Origin: JAENWH01 sp038248745
GTDB taxonomy: Bacteria > Bacillota > Clostridia > Peptostreptococcales > Anaerovoracaceae
Assembly: GCA_038248745.1 (NCBI GenBank)
Contig: JBBRXC010000071.1
Location: forward strand, 1 to 8,454
Length of the DNA stretch: 8,454 nt
Direction: 5' to 3'
Part shown: positions 1 through 5,024 of the stretch, piece after piece
Layout of the letters: each line of letters starts with the position of its first letter
Position numbering within the stretch: the stretch's first letter is position 1
Notes under the pieces: model-generated
Databases searched by the model: none
What the model saw: only the letters and a program-made list of their open reading frames with translations
What the model was told of the DNA's origin: nothing
Made by a program: the position numbers and the translations under genes

Positions 1-2256
1 ATACCGGCGAATCTTAGAAGAGCAAAGGGCTTTAGAAGAGCGTGTGAAACGGCACCTATGTTCATTCAAGACAACGAACTTATTGTGGGGCATCCATGCG
101 GGAAGCCACGTGCAGGCGCTTTTTCACCTGACACAGCCTGGAGTTGGATGAAAGAAGAAATGGACGGAATTGGCACCAGGGCTCAAGATCCTTACTATAT
201 AAGCGACGAAGATAAAAAGATCATGCGAGAAGAACTTTTTCCATTTTGGGAGGGGAAGTCTCTTGCTGAAGCCTGCGAAACTGAAATGAGAAAAGAAGGG
301 ATTTGGGAGTATGCTGCAGAAGCCGCTATCACAGATTTAACGTATCATGTAACCAGTGGCGGTGGTGATTCTAGCCCAGGGTACGATATTCTTTTGTTTA
401 AAAAAGGCATTCTTGGAATAAAAGCTGAAGCTGAAGAACATCTTGCAAATCTGGTGGGATCTTGGGCCAAAATAAACGAAAAAAACACTTTTTACCAAGC
501 TTCCATTGAAATATGCGAAGGTATTTTGATTTATTCAAAACGTCTTTCAGATTATGCACTAGAACTTGCAAAAAAAGAAAGCAATCCTATAAGAAAAGCT
601 GAACTAGAGAAAATTGCAGAAGTAAATGCAAGAGTACCCGCAAATCCTCCTGAAACATTCCAGGAGGCATTACAATCACTTTGGACGATACAGTCCTTAT
701 TTTTACTTGAAGAAAATCAATGCAGTACCTCTCTTGGGCGTATTGATCAATATATGCTGCCGTGTTATGAAAATGATATTAAAAGTGGAAATATTACAGA
801 AAAGCAGGCCTTTGAGTTAATGGGTTGCTTTATGATAAAATGCTCGGAAATGATCTGGTATACGCCAGATGCTACTGCTAAATACTTTGCTGGCTATATG
901 CCATTTATAAATATGTGTGTTGGCGGCTTAAAGCGTGAAGGCGGAGATGGTACCAATGATCTAACTTATTTGATTATGGAAACGGTAAGACAAGTCAAGA
1001 TGTATCAACCAACTCTTGCCTGTCGTATACACAACCTTTCTCCTCAAAAGTATCTTGATAAAATTGTTGACCTCATTACAGTCGGCGGAGGTATGCCTGC
1101 CTGTCATTTTGATGATGCCCATATAAAAATGATGCTCGTCAAAGGATATAACTTTGAAGATGCTAGAGATTACAGCCTAATGGGTTGTGTAGAGCCTCAG
1201 AAAAGCGGAAGAGTGCACCAGTGGACAGCCGGAGGTTTTACACAGTGGCCTATTACGATAGATATGGCGATGAATGAAGGAGTCTTAAAAACTTATGGAG
1301 ACAAACAATGGCTAGCCACTGGACATATCGATGAGTTTAAAACCTATGAAGATTTTGAAGGTGCAGTAAAAAAACAGCTTGATTACTTAATTGATATGAA
1401 CTGCAAAGGTACAGTAATTATCGAAAAAATATTTAGAGATATAACCCCTACCCCATATATGTCTATTTTCATGGATGGTTGTATGGACAAGGGTCAAGAT
1501 GTCATGGCAGGCGGTGCTGTCATGTATGAAGGCCCTGGTACTATATTTGCAGGTCTTGCAACTTATGTAGATAGTATGGCAGCCATTAAAAAATTAGTGT
1601 ATGAAGATAAAAAATATACCCTTGCTCAGATGAAGGAAGCGATGGACGCAAACTGGGAAGGCTTTGAACCAATTCACCGGGATTGTTTAAATGCACCGAA
1701 GTATGGAAATGACGACGACTATGCAGATTTGATTGCGAAAGAAATTGTTGACTATACGGAACAAAAAATGAACTCCTATCAATCATTGTATGCAAGACAG
1801 ATCCATGGCACCTTATCCCAATCCTTTAACACTCCCCTTGGGGGAATGGTTGGAGCGACACCTGATGGAAGAGTGGCCTATGCGCCCCTTTCAGATGCCA
1901 TGAGTCCTTCACAAGGGGCAGATACAAAAGGGCCTACTGCTCTAATAAAATCAGTATCGAAGATCAATGTTGAATCTATGAGCTTAGGGATGGCTCATAA
2001 CTTTAAAATTAGCAGGAGTTTCCTCGATGGGCCGGAAGGCAGAAATTCTATTATTGCACTATTAAGAACGGCCTCCTTGATGGGAAATGGCCAAATGCAG
2101 TTTAACTGTGTTGACAACGACACCCTAATAGATGCCCAGGCGCATCCTGAAAATCACAGAGATTTAATCGTGCGTGTAGCGGGATATTGTGCATTTTTCG
2201 TAGAACTTTGTCAAGAAGTACAAGATGAAATAATCAGCAGAACTGTGCTTGGTTAG
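1..2256 (+). CDS. Glycyl radical enzyme, choline trimethylamine-lyase (CutC)-like, 5'-truncated by the window
   Basis: The reading frame is open to base 1 (IPANLRRAKGFRRACETAP precedes the first in-window Met at 58), so the true start lies upstream. Counting from that Met, the thiyl-radical site is GCVEP with Cys377 and Glu379, and the glycyl loop is VRVAGY with Gly709. The Cys-Gly spacing of 332 equals that of Desulfovibrio alaskensis CutC (C489-G821), and a constant offset of +112 aligns the whole protein with CutC as I remember it, including QKSGR, QWT, KYGNDDDY and QDEIISRT. Full length is therefore perhaps about 840 residues. Pocket residues Y96, D104, F283 and T390 match CutC Y208, D216, F395 and T502, but C222 and F394 replace T334 and Y506. 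Family members use a glycyl radical to cleave C-N, C-O or C-S bonds under anaerobic conditions. The substrate could be choline or something related. No activase gene or microcompartment gene is visible in this window. Confidence 0.88.
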   Translation: MPANLRRAKGFRRACETAPMFIQDNELIVGHPCGKPRAGAFSPDTAWSWMKEEMDGIGTRAQDPYYISDEDKKIMREELFPFWEGKSLAEACETEMRKEGIWEYAAEAAITDLTYHVTSGGGDSSPGYDILLFKKGILGIKAEAEEHLANLVGSWAKINEKNTFYQASIEICEGILIYSKRLSDYALELAKKESNPIRKAELEKIAEVNARVPANPPETFQEALQSLWTIQSLFLLEENQCSTSLGRIDQYMLPCYENDIKSGNITEKQAFELMGCFMIKCSEMIWYTPDATAKYFAGYMPFINMCVGGLKREGGDGTNDLTYLIMETVRQVKMYQPTLACRIHNLSPQKYLDKIVDLITVGGGMPACHFDDAHIKMMLVKGYNFEDARDYSLMGCVEPQKSGRVHQWTAGGFTQWPITIDMAMNEGVLKTYGDKQWLATGHIDEFKTYEDFEGAVKKQLDYLIDMNCKGTVIIEKIFRDITPTPYMSIFMDGCMDKGQDVMAGGAVMYEGPGTIFAGLATYVDSMAAIKKLVYEDKKYTLAQMKEAMDANWEGFEPIHRDCLNAPKYGNDDDYADLIAKEIVDYTEQKMNSYQSLYARQIHGTLSQSFNTPLGGMVGATPDGRVAYAPLSDAMSPSQGADTKGPTALIKSVSKINVESMSLGMAHNFKISRSFLDGPEGRNSIIALLRTASLMGNGQMQFNCVDNDTLIDAQAHPENHRDLIVRVAGYCAFFVELCQEVQDEIISRTVLG

Positions 2257-2270
2257 TATTTCGAAAAAGT

Positions 2271-2276
2271 AAGGAG
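2271..2276 (+). promoter_or_regulatory. Ribosome binding site that decides the ferredoxin start
   Basis: AAGGAG lies 10 bases before the ATG at 2287 but only 4 bases before the in-frame GTG at 2281. The GTG spacing is too tight, so the ATG is the preferred start, giving 62 rather than 64 residues. Confidence 0.6.
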
Positions 2277-2286
2277 AAGAGTGAAA

Positions 2287-2475
2287 ATGAAATTAAAAAT
2301 TAACGAAGGATGTATCGGTTGTGGTTTATGCCAAGGAACATGTCCTACTATATTTTCCATCAATGACGATGGGATGGCTGAGATCAATAGGCAGCCGGAA
2401 CAAAATGAAATTAGCAAAGTGAAAGAAGCTATAGGGATATGTCCTACTGGAATTATTGAATTTTCTAATTGGTAA
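2287..2475 (+). CDS. Single-cluster [4Fe-4S] ferredoxin, 62 aa
   Basis: A small electron carrier. The N-terminal CIGCGLCQGTCP motif supplies three cluster cysteines, and the C-terminal CPTGIIEF supplies the fourth. This is the layout of the roughly 60-residue Thermotoga-type ferredoxins with one [4Fe-4S] cluster. An extra cysteine in the first motif (GTCP) is also usual in that family, but its usual disulphide partner before the last motif is not present here (VKEAIGICP). The gene starts 30 bases after the stop of the glycyl radical enzyme with its own ribosome binding site, so co-transcription is likely. Inferred role: electron donor for the radical-SAM activation of the GRE, or redox partner of its pathway. 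It does not look like HpdC or BssB/BssC, the small GRE subunits. The fold is certain, the partner is not. Confidence 0.9.
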   Translation: MKLKINEGCIGCGLCQGTCPTIFSINDDGMAEINRQPEQNEISKVKEAIGICPTGIIEFSNW

Positions 2476-2513
2476 GATAAATACCTGTAATAGCACCAAA
2501 TAAAACCTAATTA

Positions 2514-2565
2514 AAATAGTGGTTCAGTTTTCGAGTTGAAATTCTCGAAAATTGGGCCACTATTT
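2514..2565 (+). other. 22-bp RNA hairpin downstream of the ferredoxin gene
   Basis: Arms 2514-2535 and 2544-2565 pair over all 22 positions if three G-U wobbles are allowed, around an 8-base loop (TTGAAATT). The wobbles work only in the plus-strand RNA; on the minus strand they become A-C mismatches. No T-run follows (GTGTCTCT), so it is a poor intrinsic terminator. It could be a processing or stabilising structure at the 3' end of the GRE-ferredoxin transcript, a weak terminator, or a small dispersed repeat. Confidence 0.6.
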
Positions 2566-2582
2566 GTGTCTCTATGCTGTCT

Positions 2583-2619
2583 ATCAGCTCCATCAGCCCC
2601 CTATCAACCCAATGTCAAC
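2583..2619 (+). repeat. Four TCA-centred short repeats upstream of the HD-GYP promoter
   Basis: ATCAGC (2583), ATCAGC (2592), ATCAAC (2603) and GTCAAC (2614) follow each other at 9, 11 and 11 bases, close to one helical turn each. The last two belong to a longer imperfect pair, TCAACCCAATG and TCAACCCATTG. The array ends 16 bases before the -35 box at 2636, the usual place for an activator site. No regulator is identified. Confidence 0.4.
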
Positions 2620-2635
2620 CCATTGCCAAAAATGA

Positions 2636-2664
2636 TTGAAAGGCACTGACTGAAATGGTATAAT
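2636..2664 (+). promoter_or_regulatory. Sigma-A promoter for the HD-GYP gene
   Basis: The -35 box TTGAAA (2636-2641), a 17-base spacer and a perfect -10 TATAAT (2659-2664) with a TG extension (2656-2657) make a near-ideal vegetative promoter. Transcription should begin near 2671, leaving a leader of about 100 bases. I see no known riboswitch in that leader, only a small GCTAA/TTAGC hairpin at 2737-2755 just before the ribosome binding site. Confidence 0.8.
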
Positions 2665-2770
2665 AAACGTGTCAAGAACTAGATTTTTCATAAAATCATA
2701 TTAATTTATACCAATAAAAATCACACGAAGAAAATAGCTAATCCTAAGATTTAGCGAATAGGAGTAAATC

Positions 2771-3991
2771 ATGAGCCCTCATAAATGCAAACAAAATGAT
2801 GATATCTGCTCTTTCAGAGTCTTCAATGCGTTGTCTTTCGCAACGGATATATTTGAACGAAGAAAACCAGACCATGCGAAACGTGTAGCCTACACCGCCT
2901 TAAAGCTGGCAGAGAGTATGGGTATGTCAGAGTTAGATATGAACAGACTTTTCAATGCAGCAATTCTACACGACATAGGCATCGGTTATGCTAAGAATGA
3001 CGCCTATCAAAATGATTTAATCTACGAAGAGGCCAATCATGTGCGAAAAGGGGCGGATATTGTAGATGGCTTCTTCCATGATAAAGATATTACGCAAGGT
3101 GTACTCTATCATCATGAAAATTATGACGGTACCGGATATATGGAAATGAAAGGTTCAGAAATTCCTGTTTTTGCAAAAATCATACGTCTTTCAGACTATT
3201 TAGCCCTAATTTTCGAACGCAAAAATACTTATGCAGAAGCGAGAAAAGAAAATAGAGACGCCATTATAAAGCAAAAGGGAATCCTTTTTGATCCTGATCT
3301 GGTAGATGCTTTTCTTAGTATGTCTTCCGGAGAAAGATTTTGGCTAGACTATAGGCACGAGAATTTTGACACGATACTTGAGAGAATAGTAGCTTATAAT
3401 CAAACCAAACTAACGCTGGATGAACTGATAAAAATTGCCTTGATCTTTTCTAAAATGATTGACGATAAAAGCAAATTTACTGGCAAGCATTCAGAAAACA
3501 TCGCTTTCTATATTCGTGAAACCGCTAAAATGAAAAATTATAGCGAAGAAATACAAAAAAGAGTTTATATCGCAGGTCTTCTTCATGATATTGGCAAGGT
3601 TTCTGTACTCAGTAGCATTTTGGATAAGCCAGGACCTTTGTCTCCTGAAGAAAGAAGTCACGTCAAGGCGCATCCCTATTATACCCGCTTGATCCTAGAT
3701 CAGATACCAAACCTTGAGGATATCACTGAATGGGCCTCAAATCACCATGAATTTCTAGATGGGTCGGGTTATCCTGAGCCTTTAAAGGATGATCAGTTGG
3801 ATTATTTTTCCAGAATTATAACCGTTATAGATATCTACGAAGCCCTAAACGAAAACAGGCCTTATCGAAAAGCTTATGGCCATGAAGAAGCTTGGAAGAT
3901 CTTAAACGAGATGAGAGATAATCATATACTTTGCCCTATTGCCTGTGCCGATTTAAAAGTCGTGACAGATTCTGCTAATAGTGTGAAATAA
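2771..3991 (+). CDS. Tandem HD / HD-GYP domain protein, putative cyclic-dinucleotide phosphodiesterase
   Basis: A soluble protein of 406 residues with two consecutive HD-type phosphohydrolase domains and no membrane or sensor segment. Domain 1 (about 20-150) has the metal-ligand series H35, H67-D68, H90, H114-H115 and D142, but reads HDIGI instead of HDIGK and DGTGYM instead of DGSGYP, so it is a degenerate HD-GYP. Domain 2 (about 225-375) is canonical: H240, HDIGK at 272-276, H301, HH at 325-326, GYP at 333-335, D354 and RPYR at 363-366. HD-GYP enzymes hydrolyse cyclic di-GMP to pGpG or GMP, and some prefer cGAMP. AGGAG at 2760-2764 lies 6 bases before the ATG. The gene is transcribed alone from a strong promoter and converges on the PGA hydrolase gene, whose leader carries a c-di-GMP riboswitch, so its product could act on that switch. 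This link is inferred. Confidence 0.88.
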   Translation: MSPHKCKQNDDICSFRVFNALSFATDIFERRKPDHAKRVAYTALKLAESMGMSELDMNRLFNAAILHDIGIGYAKNDAYQNDLIYEEANHVRKGADIVDGFFHDKDITQGVLYHHENYDGTGYMEMKGSEIPVFAKIIRLSDYLALIFERKNTYAEARKENRDAIIKQKGILFDPDLVDAFLSMSSGERFWLDYRHENFDTILERIVAYNQTKLTLDELIKIALIFSKMIDDKSKFTGKHSENIAFYIRETAKMKNYSEEIQKRVYIAGLLHDIGKVSVLSSILDKPGPLSPEERSHVKAHPYYTRLILDQIPNLEDITEWASNHHEFLDGSGYPEPLKDDQLDYFSRIITVIDIYEALNENRPYRKAYGHEEAWKILNEMRDNHILCPIACADLKVVTDSANSVK

Positions 3992-4000
3992 TCCCTATAT

Positions 4001-4043
4001 AAAAAACCTTGTACGATTTTATCATACAAGGTTTATTTTTTTT
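4001..4043. terminator. Bidirectional intrinsic terminator between convergent genes
   Basis: AAACCTTGTA (4004-4013) pairs with TACAAGGTTT (4025-4034), with an extra GAT/ATC inner stem after one mismatch. Eight T residues follow on the plus strand (4036-4043) and a six-A run (4001-4006) gives a T-run on the minus strand. It starts 12 bases after the HD-GYP stop and ends 19 bases from the PGA hydrolase stop, so it can serve both genes. Confidence 0.92.
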
Positions 4044-4061
4044 AATTTACGAACTTTTTTT

Positions 4062-4772
4062 CTATCCTCGAGCTGCTGCTTTTTTTATGATAGCATTGTA
4101 TGCCTTGATCCCTTTATCTAATGCAACCGAATACTTCGTTAAAGCGGCACTGTCAATATTTGTTGAAGACAAGAAACTGTCGCGAAGACCTTTTGTCATT
4201 TCAAGCTGGACACCTTTTCCTGACAGATTGCTATTAGCTATATTTTTTAGGCTTGTGCCGTCCAACCCTGAAGTGGCTGGCATAACGATAAATCCGGCAG
4301 CTGTTAAAGCCTTTTGAACCTGTTTGCCAAGAGCCGTATCCAGTCCCCCTAAATATGTGATTTTCTCTGTTCCACTGCAACCATGCAGGGATAGGGTCAA
4401 CTTAGATTTTGCCACTAAATCTCTGGCTATCTTTTCATCAAAATTGGTTGATGTGATATGGAGTCTCATATTCCCCGACTTAAGAATCCCCAAAAATGAA
4501 TAATAATTATAGGTTCCTAGATCAGCGGTGGCTTTCGCAAGCTGGGTTGTCCCTGCCTCAATGCCTCCTCCATGAATTGCTATAATAGCTACTGAAGATC
4601 CGTTGTCTTTGCTTTCAATATTATAATCCACGCCGTAAACCTCATTTGCACTTAATTCAGCAAAATTTGCATATGTATCACTTGTGGCATAAACAACGCT
4701 GCCAAATGACATCCCCAAAACAATTACAGCCATCATAAGAATCTGTATTGTTTTTTTTATTGACTTTAACAT
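4062..4772 (-). CDS. Secreted PghP-type poly-gamma-glutamate hydrolase
   Basis: 236 residues when started at the ATG at 4772. AAGGAGG (4787-4781) lies 8 bases upstream, so an upstream in-frame ATG at 4799 is not used. The N-terminus is a typical signal peptide: KSIKK, a hydrophobic core, and a probable cut after VVYA (residue 29). The mature part matches the zinc-dependent PGA hydrolase family of Bacillus phage NIT1 PghP and Bacillus YjqB/YndL/YmaC: AIHGGGIEAGT (H67, E72), SLHG (H130) and GVQLE (E191), which are likely metal or catalytic residues. Family members cut the gamma-glutamyl backbone of PGA by an endo mode. This copy sits beside a PGA synthesis operon and is predicted to be exported, so it probably trims or releases the cell's own polymer, unlike phage enzymes that attack a host capsule. 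Expression should be set by the riboswitch and terminator at 4814-4944. Confidence 0.87.
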   Translation of the reverse strand: MLKSIKKTIQILMMAVIVLGMSFGSVVYATSDTYANFAELSANEVYGVDYNIESKDNGSSVAIIAIHGGGIEAGTTQLAKATADLGTYNYYSFLGILKSGNMRLHITSTNFDEKIARDLVAKSKLTLSLHGCSGTEKITYLGGLDTALGKQVQKALTAAGFIVMPATSGLDGTSLKNIANSNLSGKGVQLEMTKGLRDSFLSSTNIDSAALTKYSVALDKGIKAYNAIIKKAAARG

Positions 4773-4813
4773 TGTCACGCCCTCCTTGACCTGGTTCATT
4801 TTATCTTAACAAT

Positions 4814-4843
4814 AAAAAAACCTATCCACCAAACCGGATAGGT
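4814..4843 (-). terminator. Riboswitch expression-platform terminator
   Basis: On the minus strand ACCTATCC (4843-4836) pairs with GGATAGGT (4827-4820) around an 8-base loop, followed directly by a T-run (4820-4814). It lies between the aptamer and the PGA hydrolase ribosome binding site, with no gene end before it, so it works as a leader attenuator rather than an operon terminator. Confidence 0.92.
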
Positions 4844-4862
4844 ATATCTATCGTATTCCGGT
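4833..4862 (-). promoter_or_regulatory. Predicted antiterminator that competes with aptamer and terminator
   Basis: On the minus strand ACCGGAATA (4862-4854) can pair with TATCCGGT (4840-4833), giving 8 bp with one bulged A. The first segment includes the ACC at the aptamer's 3' edge, and the second contains most of the terminator 5' arm, so the three structures exclude each other. Ligand binding would tie up the first segment and free the terminator, giving an OFF switch. This is a pairing argument, with no folding energies calculated. Confidence 0.6.
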
Positions 4863-4944
4863 ATCTGGCTGGCATAATATCCTAAGATACCTTAGCCCCT
4901 TTAGCTTTGCGCCGCCATCTTTCGAAGACTTTGCCTTTTTGCAC
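4846..4944 (-). ncRNA. Cyclic di-GMP class I (GEMM-I) riboswitch aptamer
   Basis: The minus-strand RNA carries the conserved GEMM-I landmarks in order: GGCAAA (starting at 4934), a GAAA tetraloop hairpin in CTTCGAAAGA, GCGCAAAGC, GGGGCTAAG, ATGCCAGCC and GATACC. The order and spacing follow the Vibrio cholerae Vc2 aptamer (GGCAAACC, UUCGAAAGAG, GACGCAAAGC, GGCCUAAACC, GGUUACC). GGTATC and GATACC pair as the second hairpin. The base matching ligand-contacting G20 of Vc2 reads G, which points to c-di-GMP rather than the cGAMP-sensing variant; this rests on my memory of the numbering. The P1 helix is short and weak. The element heads the leader of the PGA hydrolase gene. Confidence 0.9.
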
Positions 4945-4948
4945 TTTT

Positions 4949-4977
4949 ATCGTAGTCTTATTTTTGCCATTTGTCAA
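4949..4977 (-). promoter_or_regulatory. Sigma-A promoter for the riboswitch-PGA hydrolase transcript
   Basis: On the minus strand a perfect -35 TTGACA (4977-4972), a 17-base spacer and -10 TACGAT (4954-4949) are followed by AAAAGTGC. The predicted start at about 4944-4942 falls exactly at the 5' edge of the aptamer, so the hydrolase has its own promoter apart from the synthesis operon. Confidence 0.83.
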
Positions 4978-4998
4978 TATTTATTTGACCATTTGTCA
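4967..4998 (-). repeat. Two 10-bp direct repeats overlapping the -35 box
   Basis: TGACAAATGG (minus strand) occurs at 4998-4989 and again at 4976-4967, 22 bases apart, or two helical turns. The proximal copy overlaps the -35 hexamer. The distal copy extends to TGACAAATGGTCA, a small palindrome with TGAC/GTCA arms. The layout resembles a repressor operator, but part of the match is the -35 consensus itself. Confidence 0.4.
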
Positions 4999-5024
4999 CC
5001 ATTTATTTTTAGGGTTTTGAGGAT

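Noticed and set aside
58..60. ATG at 58 as the true start of the glycyl radical enzyme
   Set aside because: The frame is open upstream to base 1 with residues that fit the family N-terminus (FRRACETAPMFIQDNELIVG), and CutC numbering predicts about 112 missing residues.
1586..1795. Minus-strand ORF of 69 codons inside the glycyl radical enzyme gene
   Set aside because: A shadow of a highly conserved coding region; the plus-strand frame carries clear family motifs throughout.
2671..2770. A riboswitch in the HD-GYP leader
   Set aside because: The 100-base leader is AT-rich and shows none of the conserved cores I know (c-di-GMP-I/II, SAM, TPP, cobalamin, glycine); only a 5-bp hairpin is seen.
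4009..4317. Plus-strand ORF of 102 codons
   Set aside because: It lies over the terminator and antisense to the well-supported PGA hydrolase gene, has no ribosome binding site I can see and no family features.
4062..4772. Phage origin of the PghP-like gene
   Set aside because: The family is named after a phage enzyme, but this copy has a signal peptide, no phage neighbours, and sits in a PGA locus with its own riboswitch.
4797..4799. ATG at 4799 as the start of the PGA hydrolase
   Set aside because: It places charged residues before the signal peptide and ignores the AAGGAGG located 8 bases before the ATG at 4772.
4846..4944. cGAMP (GEMM-Ib) specificity of the riboswitch
   Set aside because: The base equivalent to the specificity position G20 appears to be G; A would be expected for the cGAMP class. 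Not fully excluded because the alignment is by eye.
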